Of a DNA stretch of 64,000 nt, positions 43,671 through 55,152 are shown piece after piece. Position 1 is the stretch's first letter. Each line of letters opens with the position of its first letter. The notes below the pieces were generated by a model. That model ran no database searches and was not told the DNA's origin. It worked only from the letters and a program-made list of their open reading frames with translations. The DNA is from Tipula vernalis (taxonomy: Eukaryota; Arthropoda; Insecta; Diptera; Tipulidae): contig OY282559.1 in the NCBI GenBank assembly GCA_958295665.1, forward strand, positions 129,307,605-129,371,604. Reading direction: 5' to 3'. A program made the translations under genes and the position numbers.

Positions 43671-46600
43671 TTCTTAGAAAATTCAATTTTATTGAAAATT
43701 AACTGTGCTATAGCCCACAAGTTTTTGGGTGGCAAAATCTAAAATGGTCCGATTACGATGGTTGATACCTCTAACAATAGGTTTCGGGACCTGTAATTGC
43801 TGTGACAATTTTTATTTTGATTGCTCGATTATTTCTAAACATTTGTTAGAAAATTCAATTTTATTGCAAATTAACTGTGCTATATATAGCCCACAAGTTT
43901 TTGGGCGGCAAAAATCTAAAATGGTCCGATTACGATGGTTGATACCTCTATCAATAGGTTTCGGGACCTGTAATTGCTGTGACAATTTTAATTTTGATTG
44001 CTCGATTATTTCTAAATATTTCTTAAAAAATTCAATTTCCTTGAAAATTAACTGTGCAATAGCCCACAAGTTTTTGGGCGGCAAAAATCTAAAATGGTCC
44101 GATTACGATGGTTGATACCTCTATCAATAGGTTTCGGGACCTGTAATTGCTGTGACAATTTTAATTTTGATTGCTCGATTATTTCTAAACATTTCTTAGA
44201 AAATTCAATTTTATTGTAAATTAACTGTGCTATATATAGCCCACAAGTTTTTGGGCGGCAAAAATCTAAAATGGTCCGATTACGATGGTTGATACCTCTA
44301 TCAATAGGTTTCGGGACCTGTAATTGCTGTGACAATTTTCATTTTGATTGCTCGATTATTTCTAAACATTTGTTAGAAAATTCAATTTTATTGCAAATTA
44401 ACTGTGCTATATATAGCCCACAAGTTTTTGGGCGGCAAAAATCTAAAATGGTCCGATTACGATGGTTGATACCTCTATCAATAGGTTTCGGGACCTGTAA
44501 TTGCTGTGACAATTTTAATTTTGATTGCTCGATTATTTCTAAACATTTCTTAGAAAATTCAATTTTATTGTAAATTAACTGTGATATATATAGCCCACAA
44601 GTTTTTGGGCGGCAAAAATCTAAAATGGTCCGATTACGATGGTTGATACTTCTATCAATAGGTTTCGGGACCTGTAATTGCTGTGAAAATTTTCATTTTG
44701 ATTACTCGATTATTTCTAAACATTTCTTAGAAAATTCAGTTTTATTGAAAATTAACTGTGCAATAGCCCACAAGTTTTTGGGCGGCAAAAATCTAAAATG
44801 GTCCGATTACGATGGTTGATACCTCTATCAATAGGTTTCGGGACCTGTAATTGCTGTGACAATTTTCATTTTGATTGCTCGATTATTTCTAAACATTTCT
44901 TAGAAAATTCAATTTTATTGCAAATTAACTGTGCTATATATAGCCCACAAGTTTTTGGGAAATCTAAAATGGTCCGATTACGATGGTTGATACCTCTATC
45001 AATAGGTTTCGGGACCTGTAATTGCTGTGACAATTTTCATTTTGATTGCTCGATTATTTCTAAACATTTCTTAGAAAATTCAATTTTATTGCAAATTAAC
45101 TGTGCTATAGCCCACAAGTTTTTAAGCGGCAAAAATCTAAAATGGTCCGATTACGATGGTTGATACCTCTCAATAGGTTTCGGGACCTGTAATTGCTGTG
45201 ACAGTTGCATTTGGATTGCTCGATTATTTCTAAACATTTCTTAGAAAATTCAATTTTATTGCAAATTAACTGTTCTATATAGAGCCCACAAGTTTTTGGG
45301 CGGCAAAAATCTAAAATGGTCCGATTACGATGGTTGATACCTCTATCAATAGGTTTCGGGACCTGTAATTGCTGTGACATTTGCATTTGGTTGCTCGATT
45401 ATTTTTAAACATTTCTTAGAAAATTCAATTTTATTGCAAATTAACTGTGCTATAGCCCACAAGTTTTTGGGCGGCAAAAATCTAAAATGGTCCGATTACG
45501 ATGGTTGATACCTCTCAATAGGTTTCGGGACCTGTAATTGCTGTGACAATTGCATTTTGATTGCTCGATTATTTCTAAACGTTTCTTAGAAAATTCAATT
45601 TTATTGCAAATTAACTGTGCTATAGCCCACAAGTTTTTGGGCGGCAAAAATCTAAAATGGTCCGATTACGATGGTTGATACCTCTATCAATAGGTTTCGG
45701 GACCTGTAATTGCTGTGACAATTTTCATTTTGATTACTCGATTATTTCTAAACATTTCTTAGAATATTCAATTTTATTGCAAATTAACTGTTCTATATAG
45801 AGCCCACAAGTTTTTGGGCGGAAAAAATCTAAAATGGTTCGATTACGATGGTTTATACCTCTATCAATAGGTTTCGGGACCTGTAATTGCTGTGACAATT
45901 GCATTTTGATTGCTCGATTATTTCTAAACATTTCTTAGAAAATTCAATTTTATTGCAAATTAACTGTTCTATATAGAGCCCACAAGTTTTTGGGCGGCAA
46001 AAATCTAAAATGGTCCGATTACGATGGTTGATACATCTATCAATAGGTTTCGGGACCTGTAATTGCTGTAACAATTTTCATTTTGATTGCTCGATTATTT
46101 CTAAACATTTCTTAGAAAATTCAATTTTATTGCAAATTAACTGTGCTATAGCCCACAAGTTTTTGGGCGGCAAAAATCTAAAATGGTTCGATTACGATGG
46201 TTGATGCCTCTATCAATAGGTTTCGGGACCTGTAATTGCTGTGACAATTTTCATTTTGATTACTCGATTATTTCTAAACATTTCTTAGAATATTCAATTT
46301 TATTGCAAATTAACTGTTCTATATAGAGCCCACAAGTTTTTGGGCGGCAAAAATCTAAAATGGTCCGATTACGATGGTTGATACCTCTATCAATAGGTTT
46401 CGGGACCTGTAATTGCTGTGACAATTTTCATTTTGATTGCTCGATTATTTCTAAACATTTCTTAGAAAATTCAATTTTATTGCAAATTAACTGTTCTATA
46501 TAGAGCCCACAAGTTTTTGGGCGGCAAAAATCTAAAATGGTCCGATTACGATGGTTGATACCTCTATCAATAGGTTTCGGGACCTGTAATTGCTGTGACA

Positions 46601-48483
46601 ATTTTCATTTTGATTGCTCGATTATTTCTAAACATTTCTTAGAAAATTCAATTTTATTGCAAATTAACTGTTCTATATAGAGCCCACAAGTTTTTGGGCG
46701 GCAAAAATCTAAAATGGTCCGATTACGATGGTTGATACATCTATCAATAGGTTTCGGGACCTGTAATTGCTGTAACAATTTTCATTTTGATTGCTCGATT
46801 ATTTCTAAACATTTCTTAGAAAATTCAATTTTATTGCAAATTAACTGTGCTATAGCCCACAAGTTTTTGGGCGGCAAAAATCTAAAATGGTTCGATTACG
46901 ATGGTTGATGCCTCTATCAATAGGTTTCGGGACCTGTAATTGCTGTGACAATTTTCATTTTGATTACTCGATTATTTCTAAACATTTCTTAGAATATTCA
47001 ATTTTATTGCAAATTAACTGTTCTATATAGAGCCCACAAGTTTTTGGGCGGCAAAAATCTAAAATGGTCCGATTACGATGGTTGATACCTCTATCAATAG
47101 GTTTCGGGACCTGTAATTGCTGTGACATTTGCATTTGGTTGCTCGATTATTTTTAAACATTTCTTAGAAAATTCAATTTTATTGCAAATTAACTGTGCTA
47201 TAGCCCACAAGTTTTTGGGCGGCAAAAATCTAAAATGGTCCGATTACGATGGTTGATACCTCTCAATAGGTTTCGGGACCTGTAATTGCTGTGACAATTG
47301 CATTTTGATTTCTCGATTATTTCTAAACGTTTCTTAGAAAATTCAATTTTATTGCAAATTAACTGTGCTATAGCCCACAAGTTTTTGGGCGGCAAAAATC
47401 TAAAATGGTCCGATTACGATGGTTGATACCTCTATCAATAGGTTTCGGGACCTGTAATTGCTGTGACAATTTTCATTTTGATTACTCGATTATTTCTAAA
47501 CATTTCTTAGAATATTCAATTTTATTGCAAATTAACTGTTCTATATAGAGCCCACAAGTTTTTGGGCGGAAAAAATCTAAAATGGTCCGATTACGATGGT
47601 TGATACCTCTATCAATAGGTTTCGGGACCTGTAATTGCTGTGACAATTGCATTTTGATTGCTCGATTATTTCTAAACATTTCTTAGAAAATTCAATTTTA
47701 TTGCAAATTAACTGTTCTATATAGAGCCCACAAGTTTTTGGGCGGCAAAAATCTAAAATGGTCCGATTACGATGGTTGATACATCTATCAATAGGTTTCG
47801 GGACCTGTAATTGCTGTAACAATTTTCATTTTGATTGCTCGATTATTTCTAAACATTTCTTAGAAAATTCAATTTTATTGCAAATTAACTGTGCTATAGC
47901 CCACAAGTTTTTGGGCGGCAAAAATCTAAAATGGTTCGATTACGATGGTTGATGCCTCTATCAATAGGTTTCGGGACCTGTAATTGCTGTGACAATTTTC
48001 ATTTTGATTACTCGATTATTTCTAAACATTTCTTAGAATATTCAATTTTATTGCAAATTAACTGTTCTATATAGAGCCCACAAGTTTTTGGGCGGCAAAA
48101 ATCTAAAATGGTCCGATTACGATGGTTGATACCTCTATCAATAGGTTTCGGGACCTGTAATTGCTGTGACAATTTTCATTTTGATTGCTCGATTATTTCT
48201 AAACATTTCTTAGAAAATTCAATTTTATTGCAAATTAACTGTTCTATATAGAGCCCACAAGTTTTTGGGCGGCAAAAATCTAAAATGGTCCGATTACGAT
48301 GGTTGATACCTCTATCAATAGGTTTCGGGACCTGTAATTGCTGTGACAATTTTCATTTTGATTGCTCGATTATTTCTAAACATTTCTTAGAAAATTCAAT
48401 TTTATTGAAAATTAACTGTGCTATAGCCCACAAGTTTTTGGGCGGCAAAAATCTAAAATGGTCCGATCACGATGGTTGATACC
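43671..48483. repeat. 173-179-bp satellite array, left block, about 27 copies
   Basis: Head-to-tail monomers: AAAATGGTCCGATTACGATG, TTGATACCTCTATCAATAGG, TTTCGGGACCTGTAATTGCT, TTGATTGCTCGATTATTTCT, TTCTTAGAAAATTCAATTTT, AGCCCACAAGTTTTTGGGCG. Monomers with CTATAGCCC are 173 bp. CTATATATAGCCC and CTATATAGAGCCC variants add 4 bp or more; CTCTCAATAGG variants lose 2 bp. Multi-monomer duplication is visible: the rare variant GACATTTGCATTTGGTTGC at 45377 recurs at 47125, and GATACATCTATC at 46034 recurs at 46738 and 47782, giving offsets of 704, 1044 and 1748 bp. Each monomer contains two short dyads (TTGATA-CCTC-TATCAA and GCCCA...TGGGC). Short open frames of about 64 codons per unit are chance products. 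Confidence 0.97.
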
Positions 48484-49116
48484 TGTTTTGTACCAAGGTT
48501 TCGGGTTCCACAAGCAAAATAAACCCGGTACAAAATGTAAATTACAATAACTTGTTGATGACTCCTGATTTATTTCCAATAATAAATAATGTGGTATGCT
48601 TCGTTGTAATAAATTTCTTATACAAAATGGTGGTTGGTATACAATATTTATTTTTACTCAATTTTTCTTAGATGTTTATCCTTTGATGGTTGATAAGTAA
48701 GAGGGTAACAATTTTTATATTTTTTTTTTATTTACATTGGTTTAGTTTAATATTATTTATGATAGGTGGCCAATATTATGGTTAATCTATAATATTTAAT
48801 GAACGCACCCCTATTGCGAATTGAGCTACGAAATATCATTTTAACATTTGTAAGGTTTTAATTTACGCTTGTCAAATATTTGACGTGAATTTAGTAAACA
48901 ATACAAAGGTGAGAAATATTTCAATAATAAATTTAAATATAAATTAATGCTAAATTATTATTATTACAGGAGTTCATATTCATTAAATTAAAGAATCATC
49001 CATGATGACTTACAAACACAAATTCAAATATCAAGGATAGGTAATTCAATATAATTTTGTAATTAATTCTAATAATTGTTTTATGTTGTAGGATTCTGGC
49101 AGCAACTGCTTCAACA
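48484..49116 (-). repeat. BEL/Pao 3' LTR
   Basis: 633 bp. On the plus strand it starts TGTTTTGTACCAAGG and ends GCTTCAACA, so on the coding strand it starts TGTTGAAGCAG and ends ACAAAACA (TG...CA). It differs from the other LTR at GTAGGATTC versus GTAGAATTC (near 49090). The purine tract before it on the coding strand is weak (CCGGTCGGGA). Confidence 0.95.
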
Positions 49117-49141
49117 TCCCGACCGGCTTGAATCGGTTGAT

Positions 49142-49498
49142 TCAATTTACTGGTAATCGACAAAGTTTACGTATTGGACGTTTTAAATTCCCGTGTTGTG
49201 TTTTGAGTGTTACAACTCGAACAAGGCCGTCTGTTCCTGGATGCAGCTCAATTACTTTACCCAATAACCACTTCGTTGGGGGTAAATTGTTTTCTATTAT
49301 AACAACGACGTCTCCGATTATGATATTGTTTTGTTTTTGATGCCATTTGCTTCGGTGTTGTAAACTCGTCAAATACTCTAGATGCCACCTATTCCAGATA
49401 TGTTGGTTCATCTTCTTTATTATTTGCCATCTGGATAGTTTTGAAATTTTAGCGTCTTTCAAATTCTCGGTAGGAAGTTGTGTGGTTGGTCGACCAAT
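49142..49498 (-). CDS. C-terminal tail of BEL/Pao integrase, cut off by nonsense codon
   Basis: Same frame as the main polyprotein, starting IGRPTTQLPTENLKD immediately after the stop and ending RKLCRLPVN before TGA at 49142. It is the DUF5641-type domain that ends BEL integrases (NIIIGDVVVI, PPTKWLLGKVIELHPGTDG, VRVVTLKT). Without the stop at 49499-49501 the polyprotein would be 1697 residues. Read-through could allow some full product; otherwise this copy lacks about 120 C-terminal residues. Confidence 0.92.
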   Translation of the reverse strand: MGRPTTQLPTENLKDAKISKLSRWQIIKKMNQHIWNRWHLEYLTSLQHRSKWHQKQNNIIIGDVVVIIENNLPPTKWLLGKVIELHPGTDGLVRVVTLKTQHGNLKRPIRKLCRLPVN

Positions 49499-52400
49499 TT
49501 AAAAATGAGCTGGTGTCAAATAGTCTATATCATCATTTGATAATACACAAATTGGCCTGGAATTAATCATGGCTTCAATCTCGGCTAACAACGTTGACAT
49601 TTCTTCTACAGTAGGTATGTGACCGTCGGTTACTCTTCTAAGATGGTATTTAACACTTTTTACCGCGGCTTCCCACAGTCCCCCAAAATGTGGTGAGCTT
49701 GGTGGTATAAATTTAAATGCTATTTGGTCTGTCAATAGAAAATCAGAGAAGATATTAACATTTTGTCGTAAGAACTTGAAAAATTCATATAAATGATTAC
49801 GGGCCCCAATAAAATTTGTCCCATTATCGCTGTGGATTTCTGTACATATTCCACTGCGGGCTATAAATCTTCGCAGGGCAGCGATGTATGCATCTGTTGT
49901 AAGGTCAGAAACTAGCTCTATGTGTGCAGCTTTGGTGGCTAGACATATAAAGATGCATATATAGCTTTTATAAGTTTTCTGCCCTCTTCCCTTAACCAAA
50001 TGTGTCTGAAATGGACCGGCGTAATCTACTCCAACTTTATAAAATGGCCTGACTAATTCCACTCTCGACTTCGGAAGATCACCCATGATTTGAGTTTGTT
50101 CCTTTGCTCTATATTTGGTACATTTCACGCAGCTGTGGACAACTTTGCGAATTAAATTTCTGCATCCTAATACCCAATATTTGTGACGTAGAGTAGCCAT
50201 CATCAGTGTTTGCCCAGCATGTAGATACTTAAGGTGATGTTCTCTTACGATACTTTCAGTTAGCGCGTCTTTCGATGGTAATATTAATGGATGTTTTATA
50301 TCGTAAGTGACGGAGGCATTTGTTATTCTGCCACCGACTCGTAAAATGCCTGACTCATCGAGGTATGGTTTAAGAAATTTCAACTTGCTTGAACTTGGTA
50401 GGTCTTTGTTCGCTGATATCAACGCAATTTCCAATTCGAAGTGCTTATGTTGTATGTGTTTGAAGATAAGACATTGAGGTTTCTGCAGTTCTGAACTTTG
50501 AAGATATGGTATAACGGATTGTTTAGGTATTTGGTTTCGACTAAGATTGATGAATCGAAATGAATAGGCCAAGATTCGAATTATCTTGCTAAAACTGGAA
50601 TTTTGCTCAATCAATTTATCTAATATATTGGTTTGTTGTATTTGAGACGGCATTGATTGGCTGCGCATTTCTTCTATAGTATTTGATTTACTCGCTGTAT
50701 ATACTGGCCAGTTTTCTGGGTTCACTAGCCACTCTGGACCGTTCCACCACAGAGATAATTTCTGCAATTTTTCTGGTTCGGTACCTCTGGAAGCACAGTC
50801 AGCAGGGTTGTCTTGAGTAGCAACATGTCTCCATTGCGATCTATTCATGGCCGTGAGAATTTCTCCAGTTCTGTTGCCAACGAAAGTACTCCATTTACAG
50901 GGATATGCTGAGAGCCAATCCAGAACTATGGTAGAATCGGTCCAAGCTGTAATTTCCGTTTCATTAATGTTTAGGGCTTGTTTTACTGCTACAAGTAGTT
51001 TGCTTAGGAGTAATGCGCCACACAATTCCAAGCGTGGAATTGATATCTGTTTAAGCGATGCCACTTTTGTCTTTGAGGATAACAACTTAATAACAGAATC
51101 ACCGTTTGGTTTCGTTATTTTTCCATAAACTACTGCCGAATAGGCATATTTAGAAGCGTCTGAGAATCCGTACAAAATTAACTTGCTTTTTGTATTTGTT
51201 ACAATATGTCTTTCCAACTCGATGTGATTAATTTTGGGTAGATTATCTCGAATTTTTAGCCATTCGGTTGCTAAATCATGCGGTAGTTGATCATCCCACT
51301 TCAAATTTTTAACCCACAGTGATTGAAAAAATATTTTTATTTTTATAGTTACCGGAGCGAGCCATCCCAACGGATCAAACAAACGACTAGCCTCCGATAA
51401 TATTCCCCTTTTAGTTAAAATTGGCTGATCGTTCAAATTAACTTTGAATTGAAAGCAGTCTCTAATTGGATTCCAATATAACCCTAGGACTTTGGTGGAA
51501 TTCGATTCTTCTATCTCTAAGATATCTGTTGGGTTATTGGTTCGAGCGACGTTCGTTAGTACAATTCTTTCGTTTGTTAGCCATTTTCTGAGGTGAAACC
51601 CGGAATTAGAGAGAATTGAACTTATTTCATCTTTTAGCTTTATTGCATCTTCTATTGTATCGGCCCCTGCCATTAGGTCATCCACGTACATGCTGTTCCT
51701 TATATGATTTACAGCGTCTGCAGAAGCTTCCTTAAATCTTTCTGTACTTTCATTAAGTGCTCGTGTTGCTAGGTAGGTCGCGCTTGCTGTGCCATATGTT
51801 ATTGTTTGAAGCTCATACGTACAATAGGGTTTTTCAGGTGTGTCTCGCCATACAATGCGTTGATATTTTGTGTCATCTTTTGCCACGCGAACTTGCCGAA
51901 ACATTTTCTCCACATCAGCGGTAAACACCACTTTAAACAACCTGAAACGAGACAATATGTTGTACAACGTTGACTGAACTATCGGGCCTACTGCAAGGCA
52001 ATCGTTTAGCGATTTTCCGGTATTGGTTTTGGCTGAACCGTCAAAAACCACTCGTAACTTAGTTGTACTACTCGAACTCTTTATGACTCCATGATGCGGT
52101 AAGTAGTTTCCGTTTAATCTTGCGTCATTTTCGTTTATTAGTTTCATGTGCCCCAGCTGAATGTACTCTAACATGAACTGCTTGTACATTGATGCGAATT
52201 CCGGATTTCTTACAAACTTTTTCTCAATGGAATGCAACCTTTGAATCGCTGTGCGAAATGAGCTTCCTATGTTCGATGGTGGTAACTTGAATGGAAGCCG
52301 AACTTCAAATCTTCCACTATCATCTATACTTTTTGTTTCTAGGAAATGTCTCTCACAGAACTTTTCTTCTTCAGACAGATTGTAATTCGAGGTGGCAACT

Positions 52401-54235
52401 TCCTCTATTTCCCAGAATTTACGTAATAAATTGTCTGTACTTTCTTCTGGATAACTAACGGTAATGGTGGCTGATTGGTATGAATTCATTTCTCCGGCTT
52501 GTCCTGCAACTACCCATCCCAACAATGTTTTCTGCATATGCAATTTCTCCTTTGTAATTAATTTTCCTTCAGAGAGTAACTGAAAGAAAGTATCAGCTCC
52601 AATTATTATATCGATATCTGCTCCAATATAAAAATGTGAATCTGCCAAGTCAAACTGCTTAAAATAGTTGACGTCGATAAATTGAGAAATTGACGATTGT
52701 TTTGCTGTCAGCTTTGGGAATACGAAAGCTTCAATTTTTATATGAGGTTCTTCTTTGTTCCATGGTGTTAATACTAATGACACCAATCCTTTTGTAAAGC
52801 CGTTTGTTGACGCTCCTATGCCAGATATGGCAACACTCGCCTTTGTTCTTTTTAACTGCAGTCTCTGTGCGCATCTCTCTGAAATAAATGAGCCCTGCGA
52901 ACCGGAATCTAGCAACACTCGACACAATTGTTTCTGATTAAATTTGTCACTAACATTTACTAATGCAGTAGGTAATAAAGAGCAGCCTAGCTGAATGGTG
53001 GAGGTGTAACATTTATCTGTACTTATTTCGTTTGGTTGAATTTTACTATCTGGAGAGTCCGATTGTGTAATTGTTGTGATGTTTTCATGCAATAAACTGT
53101 GGTGCTTCCTATTACATTGTCTGCACCTGAATTTAGACTTGCAAGAATACACTGAATGGTTATCGTTTAGACAATTGAAGCACCGATTTTCGTTGTTTAG
53201 CAAATTTTTTCTTTCGAATAATGGCATTTCAATAAACTTTGGGCACTCAAACAGCTTGTGGTTTTCCTTTGCACATATTGAACACGGTTGTGTACTTGAT
53301 ACTACATTACTTCTGATGTTAATTTTATGCTGATTTGGTTGTGGATTTGAACGTTTACTTGCGCTCTTTACTGATTCAAGTGCATCAATTCTTCTCGCTA
53401 AAAAGTCAAAGAACTGTTTGAGAGATGGTAGGTCGAATTCTGCGGAATGTTGCGCCCAAAGGTTATTAGTCTCATCATCTAGTTTATTCACCATGACATG
53501 TATCAACCAGTGATCCCTTGATTCTGCTTCTTCTCCAAGAGCTTTCAAACCACGGATTACTTCATCAGAAGTATCTAGGAGTCGCCGAACATTTGTGCTA
53601 GATGGTGTTGTTACCGATGGTTGAGACATGAAGTTTTTAATGAACATATAAATTGTGTGTTTTTTTCTATCGTATCGGTCTCTTAACTTCTTCAATGCTT
53701 CTATATAATTAGCATCAGTGATACTGAAATGCTTTAACAGTCCAGCCGCTTCGCCTTTCAATGTCCCTTTCAAATATTGCAGCTTCTGTGACGGTGTTAG
53801 CCTATGATTATCATGAATGGTTGAACAGAAGAGGTCGTAGAATGACTGCCACTCTGTATAGTCGCCTGTGAAACATGGAATACTGATTTTCGGTAATTTT
53901 ACATCGGCGTGTGCTCCAGCCATTGAAGTGTCGTTCATAGTGTCGTTCAGCGAAATGGTTGGTTCTATCTTTCTCCTCAAAGCCATATTTAGTCCTGCGA
54001 CTGCTCTATAATAGTTATCCTCAAACTCCGCATCGATTTTCTCCTTGTCGTCAAGGGCAACTATTTTATTCTCCAGTTCAACATATTCATTTCTATGACG
54101 CTCAACGTTGCTCAATCGCACTTTAATTTCTTCGATATTGGTAGTAATGCTTATAGAGTTGATATAATTCAACAGTTTGGTCATGCTTCCTTTCATATAG
54201 GCTCGCCTCTTCTTCAAGCCAGCGATGTCGGACAT
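49499..54235 (-). CDS. BEL/Pao Gag-Pol polyprotein (1578 codons to a premature stop)
   Basis: Polyprotein for particle formation, reverse transcription and integration. Starts MSDIAGLKKRR at 54235. Order: coiled-coil-like N-terminus; DUF1759-type Gag (LPKISIPCFTGDYTEWQSFY, about residues 115-290); Cys/His knuckles near 315-375 (CSICAKENHKLFEC, CFNCLNDNHSVYSC, CRQCNRKHH); aspartic protease with LLDSGSQGSF at about 440; reverse transcriptase with ADVEKMFRQV at about 771 and YVDD at about 848; RNase H with GFSDASKYAYSAVVYG at about 1022; integrase zinc finger (HHLKYLHAG, then CVKC) at about 1330-1375; catalytic DDE as VDYAGPF, DNGTNFIG and GLWEAAVKS at about 1400, 1468 and 1520. All catalytic motifs are intact. 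The frame ends PAHF-stop at 49499, where relatives continue as FLIGRP: a single TTA-to-TAA change would explain it. Confidence 0.96.
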   Translation of the reverse strand: MSDIAGLKKRRAYMKGSMTKLLNYINSISITTNIEEIKVRLSNVERHRNEYVELENKIVALDDKEKIDAEFEDNYYRAVAGLNMALRRKIEPTISLNDTMNDTSMAGAHADVKLPKISIPCFTGDYTEWQSFYDLFCSTIHDNHRLTPSQKLQYLKGTLKGEAAGLLKHFSITDANYIEALKKLRDRYDRKKHTIYMFIKNFMSQPSVTTPSSTNVRRLLDTSDEVIRGLKALGEEAESRDHWLIHVMVNKLDDETNNLWAQHSAEFDLPSLKQFFDFLARRIDALESVKSASKRSNPQPNQHKINIRSNVVSSTQPCSICAKENHKLFECPKFIEMPLFERKNLLNNENRCFNCLNDNHSVYSCKSKFRCRQCNRKHHSLLHENITTITQSDSPDSKIQPNEISTDKCYTSTIQLGCSLLPTALVNVSDKFNQKQLCRVLLDSGSQGSFISERCAQRLQLKRTKASVAISGIGASTNGFTKGLVSLVLTPWNKEEPHIKIEAFVFPKLTAKQSSISQFIDVNYFKQFDLADSHFYIGADIDIIIGADTFFQLLSEGKLITKEKLHMQKTLLGWVVAGQAGEMNSYQSATITVSYPEESTDNLLRKFWEIEEVATSNYNLSEEEKFCERHFLETKSIDDSGRFEVRLPFKLPPSNIGSSFRTAIQRLHSIEKKFVRNPEFASMYKQFMLEYIQLGHMKLINENDARLNGNYLPHHGVIKSSSSTTKLRVVFDGSAKTNTGKSLNDCLAVGPIVQSTLYNILSRFRLFKVVFTADVEKMFRQVRVAKDDTKYQRIVWRDTPEKPYCTYELQTITYGTASATYLATRALNESTERFKEASADAVNHIRNSMYVDDLMAGADTIEDAIKLKDEISSILSNSGFHLRKWLTNERIVLTNVARTNNPTDILEIEESNSTKVLGLYWNPIRDCFQFKVNLNDQPILTKRGILSEASRLFDPLGWLAPVTIKIKIFFQSLWVKNLKWDDQLPHDLATEWLKIRDNLPKINHIELERHIVTNTKSKLILYGFSDASKYAYSAVVYGKITKPNGDSVIKLLSSKTKVASLKQISIPRLELCGALLLSKLLVAVKQALNINETEITAWTDSTIVLDWLSAYPCKWSTFVGNRTGEILTAMNRSQWRHVATQDNPADCASRGTEPEKLQKLSLWWNGPEWLVNPENWPVYTASKSNTIEEMRSQSMPSQIQQTNILDKLIEQNSSFSKIIRILAYSFRFINLSRNQIPKQSVIPYLQSSELQKPQCLIFKHIQHKHFELEIALISANKDLPSSSKLKFLKPYLDESGILRVGGRITNASVTYDIKHPLILPSKDALTESIVREHHLKYLHAGQTLMMATLRHKYWVLGCRNLIRKVVHSCVKCTKYRAKEQTQIMGDLPKSRVELVRPFYKVGVDYAGPFQTHLVKGRGQKTYKSYICIFICLATKAAHIELVSDLTTDAYIAALRRFIARSGICTEIHSDNGTNFIGARNHLYEFFKFLRQNVNIFSDFLLTDQIAFKFIPPSSPHFGGLWEAAVKSVKYHLRRVTDGHIPTVEEMSTLLAEIEAMINSRPICVLSNDDIDYLTPAHF

Positions 54236-54500
54236 TTTTATTTTAATAAATTTTACTTTTCACTTTCACTATTTCTACCGACGTAATGAATAATCGCAAG
54301 TTTATTTACAAATTAACCAGCTTATTTTCAAATTAGTTTGTTTTTCAATAAATACGCCTTTTAATTTTTTATTTTCTTTAATATTTTTTATTAATTTTCT
54401 TTAATTTAATAATGAATTCTTATACTTGCGGTTTTTCTCCATACGATGCGTGTTGATAATGGTGGCACTCGGTTTCCTTATCTTTTGGTTCTTGGATAAA
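54236..54500 (-). other. BEL/Pao 5' untranslated leader
   Basis: 265 bp between primer binding site and the Gag ATG on the minus strand, AT-rich, with no open frame of note. The packaging signal would be expected here but cannot be recognised from sequence. Confidence 0.7.
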
Positions 54501-54518
54501 ATCCGGCTCGAAGGACCA
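54501..54518 (-). promoter_or_regulatory. primer binding site, tRNA-Tyr
   Basis: The plus strand reads ATCCGGCTCGAAGGACCA, which is the 3' end of insect tRNA-Tyr including CCA. The minus (coding) strand is its 18-nt complement, one base from the LTR border. This site primes reverse transcription. Confidence 0.9.
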
Positions 54519-54519
54519 A

Positions 54520-55152
54520 TGTTTTGTACCAAGGTTTCGGGTTCCACAAGCAAAATAAACCCGGTACAAAATGTAAATTACAATAACTTGTTGATGACTC
54601 CTGATTTATTTCCAATAATAAATAATGTGGTATGCTTCGTTGTAATAAATTTCTTATACAAAATGGTGGTTGGTATACAATATTTATTTTTACTCAATTT
54701 TTCTTAGATGTTTATCCTTTGATGGTTGATAAGTAAGAGGGTAACAATTTTTATATTTTTTTTTTATTTACATTGGTTTAGTTTAATATTATTTATGATA
54801 GGTGGCCAATATTATGGTTAATCTATAATATTTAATGAACGCACCCCTATTGCGAATTGAGCTACGAAATATCATTTTAACATTTGTAAGGTTTTAATTT
54901 ACGCTTGTCAAATATTTGACGTGAATTTAGTAAACAATACAAAGGTGAGAAATATTTCAATAATAAATTTAAATATAAATTAATGCTAAATTATTATTAT
55001 TACAGGAGTTCATATTCATTAAATTAAAGAATCATCCATGATGACTTACAAACACAAATTCAAATATCAAGGATAGGTAATTCAATATAATTTTGTAATT
55101 AATTCTAATAATTGTTTTATGTTGTAGAATTCTGGCAGCAACTGCTTCAACA
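54520..55152 (-). repeat. BEL/Pao 5' LTR
   Basis: 633 bp, same length as the 3' LTR. It is followed on the coding strand by one spacer base and the primer binding site. It should contain the element promoter, but I could not place a core promoter with confidence. Confidence 0.95.

Larger units (their letters stand above)
48484..55152 (-). mobile_element. BEL/Pao LTR retrotransposon, near-intact, 6.67 kb
   Basis: A complete element inserted into a satellite monomer. It has two 633-bp LTRs, a 5-bp target duplication ATACC (48479-48483 and 55153-55157), a primer binding site complementary to tRNA-Tyr, and one long gag-pol frame on the minus strand interrupted by a single nonsense codon. The satellite reads GGTTG-ATACC before and ATACC-TCTATCAATAGG after, so removal of the element restores one monomer. 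LTR identity (one mismatch seen) means a recent insertion. Gag, protease, RT, RNase H and integrase order, and DUF1759/DUF1758-type domains, identify BEL/Pao. No envelope frame is present. Confidence 0.97.

Noticed and set aside
54501..54518. A tRNA-Tyr gene
   Set aside because: Only the 3' 18 nt including an encoded CCA are present, exactly next to an LTR, so it is a primer binding site.
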